Position numbers and translations under genes: made by a program. From an uncultured Vampirovibrio sp. (GTDB lineage Bacteria; Cyanobacteriota; Vampirovibrionia; Gastranaerophilales; Gastranaerophilaceae): a stretch of DNA of 64,000 bases. Within the stretch, counting starts at the first letter, position 1. Each line of letters opens with the position of its first letter. The notes under the pieces are model-generated. The model had not been told where the DNA came from. It worked only from the letters and a program-made list of their open reading frames with translations, and did no database searches. Location: positions 1-64,000 of the forward strand of contig CAJTNR010000009.1 of assembly GCA_910577635.1 (NCBI GenBank), written 5' to 3'. Shown here piece after piece: positions 8,978-18,381 of this stretch.

Positions 8978-10465
8978 ATGGATTTTGATATAAAAGAAGA
9001 AATTTTTAAAACCAATTTTGAAAAATTAATTAAAAAATACAAAAATAAACGGGTTTTATTGTACGGCGCAGGTCAATATTTTGATAAGATTCTTGAAAAC
9101 CATAGTTTTAAAGAGCTAAATATAATAGGAATAAGCGATTTAAGGTTTGAGCAGGGTAATGAGGATTATTATAAAAACTACAAAACAATAAAACCTTCTA
9201 ATATTAAAAATCTTGATGTTGATGTTATTATTGTTACTTTAGTTAACTACCCAAGCGTTAAACAGTTTTTAATAAACAACACAAAAGCTCTTATTGAATG
9301 GGTTTCACCTTCTTTAGAGGATAAAAAGAGGGTTGTTAATAAAAATTATTCCAGTGTTATTGAAAAAATTAAAACAAAAAAGAAACTAAGAATCGGGTTT
9401 TTGGTTAATGAAGCTGAAAAGTGGCAGTATGGCGCTCTTTATGAAAAATTTTCCAATAATCGTTCATTTGAGCCCCTGGTTTTAATTACAAAAAGAACAA
9501 CAAAAAGAAACGATAAAGAATGTTTTATTAAACTCTACAATTTTTTCAAAAATCAAAATATTGAACCAATAAAAGCATTTGATGAAAAAACAAACACCTA
9601 TATCGATATTAATAAGTTTAATATTGATCTTCTTTTCTACCAGCAGCCCTGGGAATTGGATTATTGCCAGAATATATTCCACACAAGCAGACAAGCATTA
9701 ACTTTTTACTGTCCTTATGCAATTAGCGAAAGTTCTTTTGTATTCAATCAAACAAAAGACTTTTTTTCCCTTCTTTACTGCCACTTTCTAGTTGATAAAA
9801 GTGCTAAAAAACAATACCTTGATTTTGATAAAACCCTAAAAAACCTCGTTGTTGTCTCTCATCCTAAGCTGGATAATATTATCAACAAAAAAACAATACA
9901 AAAAGATAAAAAAACAATAATTTACGCGCCTCATCACTCCTTTAGTGAAAAAAGCTTAAACTGGGCAACTTTTTTATGGAGTGCTGACACTGTATTAAAC
10001 CTTGCCAAAAAATACCCCTGTTTTAGCTGGATTTTAAAACCGCACCCTGGGTGTTTTGAAAAACTAATTAAAGATACAGCCTACACAAAAAAAGATTTAG
10101 ATAATTTTTTACTCAGGTGGCAAAAAATTGGTTCCATTGAAACAAAAGGCAGCTACTTCGATCTTTTTTTATCCTCCAATCTTTTAATTACTGACTGCGG
10201 GTCTTTTATAGTTGAATATTTATTCACCAAAAACCCTTGTATTCATTTGCTCAAAAACGATTTAAACAATCATTCCCTATTGAATCAAAAGATTATAAAA
10301 ACTTACTATAGCGCAAAAAACGAACAAGAACTTGAGTATTGGTTTGATGAAATTTTGGTTAAAAATAATGATAGTTTAAAAACCAAACGATTAAACTTGA
10401 TTAAAGAACTGGATATCGGTTTATCAAGTGATAATATTTTAAATTTTATTAAAAAACAGCTTTAG
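8978..10465 (+). CDS. CDP-glycerol glycerophosphotransferase-like protein
   Basis: A 495-residue protein. Residues about 18-100 form an alpha/beta domain with a glycine-rich loop (KNKRVLLYGAGQYFDKIL). The C-terminal half resembles TagB/TagF-type polyglycerolphosphate transferases: TIIYAPHHSFSEKSLNWATF, SWILKPHPGCFEKL (the KPHP motif) and LLITDCGSFIVEYLF. Known members move glycerol-phosphate from CDP-glycerol onto teichoic-acid-like polymers at the membrane. The glycerol-3-phosphate cytidylyltransferase at 12072 would supply CDP-glycerol. Its 3' end overlaps the opposite-strand gene at 10439 by 27 bases. The exact acceptor is unknown. Confidence 0.85.
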   Translation: MDFDIKEEIFKTNFEKLIKKYKNKRVLLYGAGQYFDKILENHSFKELNIIGISDLRFEQGNEDYYKNYKTIKPSNIKNLDVDVIIVTLVNYPSVKQFLINNTKALIEWVSPSLEDKKRVVNKNYSSVIEKIKTKKKLRIGFLVNEAEKWQYGALYEKFSNNRSFEPLVLITKRTTKRNDKECFIKLYNFFKNQNIEPIKAFDEKTNTYIDINKFNIDLLFYQQPWELDYCQNIFHTSRQALTFYCPYAISESSFVFNQTKDFFSLLYCHFLVDKSAKKQYLDFDKTLKNLVVVSHPKLDNIINKKTIQKDKKTIIYAPHHSFSEKSLNWATFLWSADTVLNLAKKYPCFSWILKPHPGCFEKLIKDTAYTKKDLDNFLLRWQKIGSIETKGSYFDLFLSSNLLITDCGSFIVEYLFTKNPCIHLLKNDLNNHSLLNQKIIKTYYSAKNEQELEYWFDEILVKNNDSLKTKRLNLIKELDIGLSSDNILNFIKKQL

Positions 10466-10843
10466 AATATAGCCCCAGCGAGGATTAATCAAAGGAAAAA
10501 CTCTTTTTTTCTCGTTTTTAGTCCCTTCAAGAATTTCCTTATCAATTTTTTTAATAACTTCAATATCATTAATCAAAGAAACTACAATGCAGTCATAATC
10601 ATAAGTTTTAAGTTCATAAGGAGTAATTGCTTTATAAGTTAAGGAAGGATAGTTGGAAATATTTTCAAATTTTTTATCACAAACAGCAATAATATTGAGC
10701 TTTGATAAATCGTAGTTTTCAATAATCGTTTGATAATATTTCCCTATTCCATACAATACAACTTTTTTATTTTTAAGCTTATTTGCCAATCTGTCAATCT
10801 GTTTTTGGGCATTATTAAGCTTTAAATACTTTAATAAATCCAT
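10439..10843 (-). CDS. Stand-alone nucleotide-binding-like domain protein
   Basis: A 134-residue protein made almost entirely of the alpha/beta domain also found in the two genes to its left: KNKKVVLYGIGKYYQTIIEN, the strand-turn LNIIAVCDKKF, then DYDCIVVSLIND. The G-x-G-x-Y loop after a beta strand resembles a Rossmann-type binding loop such as that of sugar-nucleotide dehydratases, but no catalytic motif is visible. It is convergent with the glycerophosphotransferase gene and divergent from the glycosyltransferase at 10924. A promoter (TG-A-TAGTAT) ends 6 bases before the ATG. Function unknown, likely connected with the polymer cluster. Confidence 0.8.
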   Translation of the reverse strand: MDLLKYLKLNNAQKQIDRLANKLKNKKVVLYGIGKYYQTIIENYDLSKLNIIAVCDKKFENISNYPSLTYKAITPYELKTYDYDCIVVSLINDIEVIKKIDKEILEGTKNEKKRVFPLINPRWGYILKLFFNKI

Positions 10844-10849
10844 AAAAAA

Positions 10850-10858
10850 ATACTATCA
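10850..10858 (-). promoter_or_regulatory. Extended -10 promoter of the gene at 10439 (leaderless)
   Basis: On the minus strand TG-A-TAGTAT is followed by six T residues and the ATG at 10843. There is no ribosome-binding sequence. Confidence 0.45.
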
Positions 10859-10910
10859 TAAGCTTCAAATTAAGACAAATTAAAAAATTGCTCTAATTAA
10901 AATCGGGGTT

Positions 10911-10916
10911 TATACT
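10911..10916 (+). promoter_or_regulatory. -10 promoter of the glycosyltransferase at 10924 (leaderless)
   Basis: TATACT ends 7 bases before the ATG at 10924, and there is no Shine-Dalgarno sequence. Confidence 0.45.
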
Positions 10917-10923
10917 ATTGTTT

Positions 10924-12075
10924 ATGGGGATTATTACAAAAATAAAAAGATACTTTGATTGCAGCCTATTTAAAAGATTGTTCTATAATTGTGCTCTTAA
11001 TTATTACAAAAAACAAAAAACAATTGAGTTTTTAGCTCAATTTCAAAACAAAAAAATCCTTCTAGTAAACGCAAGTCCGATTATTGAAGGAATGTTTCAG
11101 CAAAGACCGCATCATTTAGTCAATTTTTTAAAAAACTACTTCGATTATGTTTTTTATATTTCCTATAGAGTCCAAACGCCAAAACCCTTTAAGGACAATG
11201 TTTTTGAAGTTCCTTATTTACCTGTAATTAAAACAAACAACAAAATTTTCTATTATTTATCAAGTGTTAATTGTTTATCGGTAAATGAATTTAAAGAACT
11301 CAAAAAAGCAAGTTACAAAGTCATTTATGACTATTATGATGAGATTTCAGACGACATTGCAAACTCGAAAAATGCCCTCAATGCGCATAAAATCCTAAAT
11401 AAACTAAAAATCGATATTACAATTGCATCAAGCGCTAAACTATACAATGATTTGATTGATTTAAAAATAAAGAATCCTTTGTTAATTAAAAACGGGGTTA
11501 CAATTGAAGATTTTGAAAAAACACTCAATAACCCGCCCGATGACATTAAAACCTTGCTTGATAAGCCAATTGTCGGATACTACGGATATTTATCCAACTG
11601 GATTGATTTTTACTTAATTGAGGAATGTTTAAAAAAACTACCCTGTTGCAATTTTGTTTTTATTGGAAAATTCATAAATTACCTTAATGACAATAATTTA
11701 AGAAAATATCCAAACTATCATTATCTGGGATATAAAAACTACAAAGATTTATACAAATATTCATCTTTTTTTAATTGCGCTATAATTCCTTTTAAAGAAG
11801 GGAAAATTGCAAAAGCTACAAGTCCTAACAAGCTTTTTGAATATATGGCAAAAGGAATTCCTTGTGTCTGCACTAAAGATTTAGTCGAGTGCAAAAACTA
11901 CAAGGGAGTTTTTGTAAGCAATAATAGTGAAAGTTTTATTGAAGATATCAAAAAAGCGGTTTTATTAAAACAGGATTCAAGAATTGTTGAATGCTTAAAA
12001 AACCAGGCAAAGGAAAACTCCTGGGAAAATAAAGCAAATATAATTATAGAAAAAATAAAGGAAATCGGACTGTGA
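10924..12075 (+). CDS. Family 4 (GT-B) glycosyltransferase
   Basis: A 383-residue protein of the GT-B fold. The N-terminal domain carries KKILLVNASPIIEGMFQQRP, then HHLVNFLKN. The C-terminal domain has IVGYYGYLSNWID and the donor-binding signature SPNKLFEYMAKGIPCVCT. It resembles teichuronic-acid and capsule glycosyltransferases that transfer from a nucleotide sugar in the cytosol. A TTG at 10918 is an alternative start two codons upstream; the ATG is preferred because a -10 box sits just in front. Its stop overlaps the GTG start of the cytidylyltransferase gene, so the two are translationally coupled. Confidence 0.9.
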   Translation: MGIITKIKRYFDCSLFKRLFYNCALNYYKKQKTIEFLAQFQNKKILLVNASPIIEGMFQQRPHHLVNFLKNYFDYVFYISYRVQTPKPFKDNVFEVPYLPVIKTNNKIFYYLSSVNCLSVNEFKELKKASYKVIYDYYDEISDDIANSKNALNAHKILNKLKIDITIASSAKLYNDLIDLKIKNPLLIKNGVTIEDFEKTLNNPPDDIKTLLDKPIVGYYGYLSNWIDFYLIEECLKKLPCCNFVFIGKFINYLNDNNLRKYPNYHYLGYKNYKDLYKYSSFFNCAIIPFKEGKIAKATSPNKLFEYMAKGIPCVCTKDLVECKNYKGVFVSNNSESFIEDIKKAVLLKQDSRIVECLKNQAKENSWENKANIIIEKIKEIGL

Positions 12076-12452
12076 AAAGAGTAATTACCTATGGGACATT
12101 TGATGTTTTGCACTATGGACATATAAACCTTTTAAAAAGAGCAAAAGCCCTTGGTGATTATTTAATTGTAGGATTATCAACGGATGATTTCAACAAAATC
12201 AAAAACAAAGAATCCTATTATACTTATATTCAAAGAAAAATGATACTTGAAGCCTGCAGATACGTTGATTTGGTCATTCCTGAATCTAATTGGGAACAAA
12301 AGAAAAAAGATATAATAAAATATGAAGCAGATATTTTTGTGATGGGTGATGATTGGAAAAACAAATTCGATTTTCTATCCAAGTATTGCGAAGTTATCTA
12401 TCTTAAGCGCACTCCGGATATTTCAACAACAAAAATTAAACAAGAATTATAA
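12072..12452 (+). CDS. tagD: Glycerol-3-phosphate cytidylyltransferase
   Basis: A 126-residue protein of the TagD/GCT family, which makes CDP-glycerol from glycerol-3-phosphate and CTP. The nucleotidyltransferase motif GTFDVLHYGHINLLKRAK is at residues 8-25. The family signatures RYVDLVIPE, VMGDDWKNKFD and KRTPDISTTKIK are all present. The length matches B. subtilis TagD. It starts with GTG inside the previous gene's stop (GTGA). It supports a glycerol-phosphate-modified envelope polymer made with the transferase at 8978. The stop overlaps the convergent tolC-like gene by 6 bases. Confidence 0.93.
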   Translation: MKRVITYGTFDVLHYGHINLLKRAKALGDYLIVGLSTDDFNKIKNKESYYTYIQRKMILEACRYVDLVIPESNWEQKKKDIIKYEADIFVMGDDWKNKFDFLSKYCEVIYLKRTPDISTTKIKQEL

Positions 12453-14015
12453 GTTAACATCTGATTCTTTAATTGGAGCTCCCACAACGCGCTCAAGTTC
12501 AGCGGCATTAATATTATAGTCCAATAAATTTGAATAATAGTTCAATTGTGCATTAAGATAAGTGTTCTGCGCATCTTTAAACTCAATTGCATTACCTAAA
12601 CCCACTTCATATCTTCTATAAGCCTGGTATTGCTGTTCTTTTGCTCTTTGAAGCGCAAGACGGGCTGAAACAAAACTGTCATAAGAATTTTCAAGGTTTA
12701 TAAAAGCACTTTTTACCTCAAGATAGACTTTTTGTTTTTCAAGTTCATAATCCGCAACATACTTTTTATAAGCAGCTTTAGCTTCATCTACCTGTTTTTT
12801 TAAATAAAACAAATTAAAGTTATTGTAACTAAGCGCAATTCCAGCTTGAAATCCATCATCATCATTTGCGGTTCTGCCACCTCTATAATAATCCCCAAAA
12901 GCGCTAATATTAGGACTGAATTCTCTTTTAGCACTTCTAACATTGAGTTCTGCTGTATCCAGCTTTTTTTGCGCACTCAATAAAGAAGGTCTTGAAACAT
13001 TTGCTATTTCAATCAGTTCATTAAAGTTAACATCATACTTTTTTGTGTTTAAATCATCTTTTAATACAACATTTTCAAGCTCAGGAATCCCTACAGTATT
13101 AGCCAGTTTAACACTTGATAGTTCAAGGGTATTTTTTGCTTTAATTAAGTTAACCTTGGCATTTCCGAGGTTGTATTCAGCTGTTGTAACATCAATTTTT
13201 GCTTTTTTCCCTATCTTAAAAAACGCCTGAGCCTGTTTTTGCTGCAATTCATAAGATTTAACGGTATCTTCATACACAAACTTTTGAGCAGCAGCAAAAA
13301 GCATATTATAATAAGCGCACTTAACATTATAAATTACAAGTTCAATATTATTTTCAGCATCAAATCTTGAAGATTCATAGGTTCTTTTCGCAATATCGGC
13401 CTGGGTTTTGGTTTTTCCAAAATCAAACAAAAGTAAGTCAGCACTAAGCGTTGGAACATAGTAAGTGTTATATGAACTATCACTCATTAACTTAGAAGTT
13501 ACTAAAGGATTGTTTCTTGAATAGTTAATTCCTGCTCCTACAGTAGGAAAATAATTAGACCAAGCCTGTCCTATCCTTGTTTTATAAATTTCAGAATTAC
13601 TAATGGATGACATTATTGAAGGATGGTTAGAAATTGCAAGTTTGATGCAATCTTTTAATGTTACCCCTTGTTCAATTTGTGAGTAGTCAATGTCACTATC
13701 TACCTTAGGGAATTTTGTTTCATACATCCCCTCAGCTTCAATTGATGATTGATTTTTCGCATTATTGTTGTTTGTTTGTTTTTTTTGTTCTTTTTTAAAG
13801 TTAACTTTTTTTTCTTTTTCAGGTTCAACTATTTGTACTTTTTCATCTTTCGTTTTTTTCTTAATTTTAATATTGGTTTTTTTATCGGCTTTGCCGATTT
13901 TTTCTTTTGTAGCAGGGCTTTTTTGCTCTTTTTTCTTTAAAAATACAAGGTTTTTAGCAAAACCAATGTTTTGAATAAGTACTATAGCTAAAAATAAATT
14001 TAAAAACTTTTTCAT
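12447..14015 (-). CDS. TolC-like outer-membrane efflux protein
   Basis: A 522-residue exported protein: signal peptide at 1-20 (FLNLFLAIVLIQNIGFAKN), then a lysine/glutamate-rich low-complexity stretch (about residues 24-90). Two outer-membrane efflux repeats follow (about 105-310 and 320-515), with motifs such as NHPSIMSSISNSEI and ANVSRPSLLSAQKKLDTAEL. It should trimerise into the outer-membrane channel of the AcrAB-like pump encoded directly upstream (2-base gap). The long charged linker between signal peptide and barrel is unusual for TolC homologues. It is the last gene of the three-gene efflux operon. Confidence 0.92.
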   Translation of the reverse strand: MKKFLNLFLAIVLIQNIGFAKNLVFLKKKEQKSPATKEKIGKADKKTNIKIKKKTKDEKVQIVEPEKEKKVNFKKEQKKQTNNNNAKNQSSIEAEGMYETKFPKVDSDIDYSQIEQGVTLKDCIKLAISNHPSIMSSISNSEIYKTRIGQAWSNYFPTVGAGINYSRNNPLVTSKLMSDSSYNTYYVPTLSADLLLFDFGKTKTQADIAKRTYESSRFDAENNIELVIYNVKCAYYNMLFAAAQKFVYEDTVKSYELQQKQAQAFFKIGKKAKIDVTTAEYNLGNAKVNLIKAKNTLELSSVKLANTVGIPELENVVLKDDLNTKKYDVNFNELIEIANVSRPSLLSAQKKLDTAELNVRSAKREFSPNISAFGDYYRGGRTANDDDGFQAGIALSYNNFNLFYLKKQVDEAKAAYKKYVADYELEKQKVYLEVKSAFINLENSYDSFVSARLALQRAKEQQYQAYRRYEVGLGNAIEFKDAQNTYLNAQLNYYSNLLDYNINAAELERVVGAPIKESDVNL

Positions 14016-14017
14016 AA

Positions 14018-17000
14018 TTAATATTCCAAATCTTCTTGTGTAATTTTTTTCGCAGGGAACTTATCAACAAATTCCTGAACCAGAACATAAAAAGCAGGGG
14101 TCAAAACTGCTCCGATTGTAGCTGCTGCTATCATTCCCCCAAAAACCGTGGATCCTACAGAGATTCTTGAATTTGCGCCTGCTCCTACGGCAAAAAGCAT
14201 AGGCATAACCCCTAAAATAAACGCTAGTTCTGTCATCATAATAGCTCTAAATCTTAGTTTTGCAGCCTTTAGCGCAGCTTTTTTAACATCCAATCCGTTT
14301 TGTTCGTGTTCAACTTTAGCAAACTCAACAATAAGAATCGCTTGTTTAGCAGCTAAACCGATTAAAGTTATCATACCAACCTGTGAATAAATATCAAAAG
14401 ATTGATTTATCATCATTTGAAAAACTAAAGCACCTAAAACCGCAACTGGTGAAATTAATAATACTGCAATAGGAATTGTATAACTTTCATAAAGTGCAAC
14501 TAAGAATAGATATACAAAAATAAGCGCCATAACAACAATTGCAATAGTTTGACCTGAAGCTTCTCTTTCCTGCGCTGAGGTTCCAGACCAATCAAAACTC
14601 ATATCAGAGGGTAATACTTTTTTTGCAACTTCTTCCATTGCATTCATTGCTTCGCCTGAACTTTTGCCGGATGCCTGCTGTCCTTGAATTTGAACAGATT
14701 CATACATATTGTACCTTGTAATTGAAGCAGTACCAATGGTTTGGTTCAACTTAACCATAGATAATACAGGAACCATTACACCTATTCTATTTTTAACATA
14801 AATTCCCGATAAATCCCCTGCTTTGCTTCTAAACTCATCCAATGCCTGCATTTGAACTTTAAATACTCTTCCGTATTTATTAAAGTCATTAATATAATAA
14901 GTTCCTAACATTGAAGATAAGGTTGAATAAAGCTCCGATAAATCGACATTCTGCGCCATTGCTTTTTGAATATCAATATCAACAATATACTGCGGAACAT
15001 TAGCCTGAAAAGAAGTGTAAACACTTGATAAGCTAGGGTCCGAATTAGCAGCTGCAACAAGTTTATTTGCCCAGGATTCAAGCTCTTGGGGAGAGTATTC
15101 TCCTTTAGATAGCATCTGGAATTCAAATCCCCCCATCATGCTCATTCCCATTATTGCAGGGGGTGAAAAAGCCATGATTGAAGCTTCTTTAGTATTAGCT
15201 GCTACCATTCTTATCCTGTTTAGAATCGCAGTATGGGATAAATCTGTTTGTTTGTTGTGAATTTTTCTATTAATCCAATCAACAATACCAATTTTTCTAT
15301 CCTTATAGTCTTTAAGCATTATAATAGCAGTAGCACTATTCACTGCGCCATTGCCTCCAAATACAATAAGACGTTCTTTATCAATTCCTTCAAAGTTTTC
15401 AATTTTACCTACAAAGTTCTCTGCAACTTCCTGAGTTCTTGATAGTGAAGCTCCATCAGGCAGTGTTATACTTGCTAATAGCACTCCTTGGTCTTCGTCT
15501 GGAATAAAACCAGTTGGAATAATCTTAAAAGACAAAACAACAAGTGCAACAACTATAAGATAAGTAATAATTGTAAGTTTTTTGTTGTATACAAATTTTT
15601 CAACAAATTCTACATAAAAATCCTCAACTTTATCAAATGCTTGATTGAATTTTTCAACAATTGCATTTACTACACTTTGTTTTTTTACAGTCTCTTTATC
15701 TTCCTTCTTTAAAAAACTGGAACACATTGCAGGAGATAAAGTTAGAGCACAAATTGCAGAAATTGCAATTGAAACAGCAATACAAACTGCAAACTGCTTA
15801 TACATTACCCCTGTCATTCCGCCCATAAAAACAATAGGAACAAAAACCGCCATTAAAACAAGCGCCATTGCAACTAAAGAAGATCCTACTTCCTCCATCG
15901 TAAGCTGTGTTGCAATGATAGCCGACTTTCCTTCTTCTAAGTGTCTTTTAGTATTTTCAATAACAACAATAGCATCATCAACAACAACACCGACCGCCAA
16001 AACAAGAGCAAATAAGGATAATAAATTAATGCTCATATTAAGCGCGCTAAGAGCTGCAAATGTCCCTATTAAAGATACAGGAATTGTGACACAGGGAACA
16101 AAAGTTGCTCGAATATCATTTAAGAATAAGAAAATAATTAAAACAACAATTAAAGCGGTTAATAGAATTGTAAACTCTACCTCATGGATAGATTCTTCAA
16201 TATATTCAGCATCATCCTTTAAAACCGCTATCTTAAGTCCGTTATCAAGACGGGAGTTAATCTCATCCACCTTTTTTCGAACTGCCTTAGATAAATTAAT
16301 GACATTTGCATCAGGAAGTTGTGAAACCATGATAATTGCTGAAGGTTTTCCATCTACCAAACCAAGATTAGAGTAGCTTTGCGCTCCAAGTTCAACTGAA
16401 GCCACATCTTTTATTTTAACATTAGACCCATCATAGTTAGATCTAATGATGATATTTTCAAACTCCTCAACATCTGCTAATCTTCCTTTGGTTTTAAGTG
16501 TAATTTGAAGGGCTTGTTTTTCTTTTGTCGGAAGAGCCCCTAAGGCTCCTGCTGTTACTTGGGTATTTTGGTTTGCAATTGCTGTTTTTATTTCAGATGT
16601 TGAAACATTAAGTCCTGCCATTTTAGTCGGATCAAGCCAGATTCTCATTGAATAGTCCCCGGCGCCGTAAACACTTACATCGGCTACTCCGTCTACCCTT
16701 TTAAGCTCATCTTTAATGTAAATTGATCCATAGTTAGTTAAATCAAGCTGTGACCAATTGCCCTTTTGAGGAACAAGGGTGAGAATTAAGGCTCCTGATC
16801 CACTTGATCTGCTGATTGCACTAACCCCTGTTCTTTTAACATCCTCCGGCAATTGCGATTGCACCTGCTGGATTCTATTTTGAACATTCATTAAGTTAAT
16901 ATTTTTATCAGACCCTACTTTAAAGTACATTGTTAAAGAATAATTACCATCAGTTGAAGTTGAAGTCATATAAGACAAATTCTCAACTCCATTCAGCTTG

Positions 17001-17224
17001 TTTTCTAAAACCGTAGCAATGGATGACTCAATAACCTCGGCATTTGCTCCCATATAACTTGCGCTTACAGAGATCTGCGGAGGGGTGACATCAGGGTAGC
17101 TTTCCTGTTTTAAAGCAGCTAGAGAAATTAACCCTACAATAACAATACAAACTGAAATTACAAGAGCAAAACGCGGTTTTCTTATAAAAAGAAACAGTTT
17201 ATTAAAATCAAAAACTTTTTTCAT
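14018..17224 (-). CDS. RND efflux pump, inner-membrane transporter (HAE1/AcrB type)
   Basis: A 1068-residue proton-driven exporter with the usual duplicated layout: TM1, a periplasmic porter loop, TM2-6, then the repeat. The TM4 proton-relay aspartates are present (AVGVVVDDAIVVIENTKR) and so is the TM10 lysine (LIGLAAKQAILIVEFAK). The repeat boundary and GFIPDEDQGVLLASITLPDG are typical of AcrB/MexB. Likely substrates are hydrophobic drugs or bile-like compounds, inferred from the family. Its ATG overlaps the adaptor stop by one base (TAATG), so translation is coupled. The TolC-like gene follows 2 bases downstream. Confidence 0.96.
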   Translation of the reverse strand: MKKVFDFNKLFLFIRKPRFALVISVCIVIVGLISLAALKQESYPDVTPPQISVSASYMGANAEVIESSIATVLENKLNGVENLSYMTSTSTDGNYSLTMYFKVGSDKNINLMNVQNRIQQVQSQLPEDVKRTGVSAISRSSGSGALILTLVPQKGNWSQLDLTNYGSIYIKDELKRVDGVADVSVYGAGDYSMRIWLDPTKMAGLNVSTSEIKTAIANQNTQVTAGALGALPTKEKQALQITLKTKGRLADVEEFENIIIRSNYDGSNVKIKDVASVELGAQSYSNLGLVDGKPSAIIMVSQLPDANVINLSKAVRKKVDEINSRLDNGLKIAVLKDDAEYIEESIHEVEFTILLTALIVVLIIFLFLNDIRATFVPCVTIPVSLIGTFAALSALNMSINLLSLFALVLAVGVVVDDAIVVIENTKRHLEEGKSAIIATQLTMEEVGSSLVAMALVLMAVFVPIVFMGGMTGVMYKQFAVCIAVSIAISAICALTLSPAMCSSFLKKEDKETVKKQSVVNAIVEKFNQAFDKVEDFYVEFVEKFVYNKKLTIITYLIVVALVVLSFKIIPTGFIPDEDQGVLLASITLPDGASLSRTQEVAENFVGKIENFEGIDKERLIVFGGNGAVNSATAIIMLKDYKDRKIGIVDWINRKIHNKQTDLSHTAILNRIRMVAANTKEASIMAFSPPAIMGMSMMGGFEFQMLSKGEYSPQELESWANKLVAAANSDPSLSSVYTSFQANVPQYIVDIDIQKAMAQNVDLSELYSTLSSMLGTYYINDFNKYGRVFKVQMQALDEFRSKAGDLSGIYVKNRIGVMVPVLSMVKLNQTIGTASITRYNMYESVQIQGQQASGKSSGEAMNAMEEVAKKVLPSDMSFDWSGTSAQEREASGQTIAIVVMALIFVYLFLVALYESYTIPIAVLLISPVAVLGALVFQMMINQSFDIYSQVGMITLIGLAAKQAILIVEFAKVEHEQNGLDVKKAALKAAKLRFRAIMMTELAFILGVMPMLFAVGAGANSRISVGSTVFGGMIAAATIGAVLTPAFYVLVQEFVDKFPAKKITQEDLEY

Positions 17225-18381
17225 TATTGTTTACCTTGTTTGCTTAAATATTCTTCATTCGATATAACCTTAAGGTTCTGTCCCTGGCTAATAATATTTT
17301 GAATCCCCGCAGTTACAATTGTATCTGTCTTATCAAGACCCTCATCTACAACCCAGTTATTGTTAATATCTTTTGAAACCTTAATATCTTTTCTTACTGC
17401 TTTATTATCAACAACACTCCATACATAATACCCGCTCATAGCATCTCCCTTAGTACAGCTTTGAGGAACAGTTAAGTAGCTAACTGTTTTAGGTGCAACA
17501 AGTTCAACTTTCATATAGTTTCCAGGAACTAACCAGCCTTTTTCATTATCAAAAACAGCCCTTAGGGCAATTGAACCTGAATCTTTGTCAATTTTATTAT
17601 CAACAAATTCAACTTTTCCTGATTTATAATACCAATCCCCGTTATCAAACTGAATTTTTACCTCAACGTCTTTTAGTTTGTCGCTTGATTGAAGGAGTTT
17701 GACAAAATCGTCTCCTTTTAAACTAAAAGAAACATAAACAGGATTTGTACTTGAAATATTAACCAAAGACCCAGATTGAGCGGTGACATAGTTTCCTTCG
17801 GTAATATTAACCTTGCCGATTCTTCCTTCAATTGGAGATTTTATTGTTGTATAGCTTAAATTCACTTTTGACAGCTCCAATTGCTGTCTTGCGGCATCTA
17901 ATAAAGCTTTATTCTGGTTTCTTGTAGCAAGACTCAAATCAGCATCTGATCGAGAGATTAAATCCTCCTTAACAAGAGCTTGTGCCCGATTAAGCTCCTG
18001 CTGGGAGTTTTTTAACAAAGCGCTGTATTGATTAACACTGGCTCTTGAATTATTAACCTGAATTTGATACTCCCTGGGGTCAATTTGAAATAAAGTCTGG
18101 CCTTTTTTAACAAAATCCCCTTCCTTAAAGTATTTTTTCATTAAAAACCCGCTAACCCTTGCTACAACATCAACTGAATACTTAGCTTCAATTCTGCCTG
18201 TCGATTGCGCGGTTATTAGGACATCCTGCATTAAAGGAGATCCGACAACAACCTCTTTTGGTTTAGACATTGCCTGTTTTTGAGCTAATCCTAAAAAAAG
18301 CGCTGAAACTTTATTATAAATAATTGGAACAATAATTATAAGCAATATAATAACTAGAGCTTTTTTTCTTGTAAATCTCAT
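17224..18381 (-). CDS. RND efflux periplasmic adaptor (membrane fusion protein)
   Basis: A 385-residue AcrA-type adaptor. A basic, hydrophobic N-terminal segment (KKALVIILLIIIVPII) anchors it in the inner membrane. The lipoyl half-motif lies in VSGFLMKKYFKEGDFVKKG, followed by a coiled-coil hairpin (about residues 100-170). The second half-motif is SYTTIKSPIEGRIGKVNITE, then the beta-barrel. It links the AcrB-like pump to the TolC-like channel. It is the first gene of the operon; GGGGTGAAGG precedes the ATG. No adjacent TetR/MarR regulator is present, unlike many such operons. Confidence 0.95.
   Translation of the reverse strand: MRFTRKKALVIILLIIIVPIIYNKVSALFLGLAQKQAMSKPKEVVVGSPLMQDVLITAQSTGRIEAKYSVDVVARVSGFLMKKYFKEGDFVKKGQTLFQIDPREYQIQVNNSRASVNQYSALLKNSQQELNRAQALVKEDLISRSDADLSLATRNQNKALLDAARQQLELSKVNLSYTTIKSPIEGRIGKVNITEGNYVTAQSGSLVNISSTNPVYVSFSLKGDDFVKLLQSSDKLKDVEVKIQFDNGDWYYKSGKVEFVDNKIDKDSGSIALRAVFDNEKGWLVPGNYMKVELVAPKTVSYLTVPQSCTKGDAMSGYYVWSVVDNKAVRKDIKVSKDINNNWVVDEGLDKTDTIVTAGIQNIISQGQNLKVISNEEYLSKQGKQ

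Noticed and set aside
15645..16376. A 243-residue open frame on the plus strand inside the AcrB-like gene
   Set aside because: It is a shadow of the well-supported RND transporter on the opposite strand; its Thr/Ala/Ile-rich composition is the reverse reading of membrane helices and there is no ribosome site.
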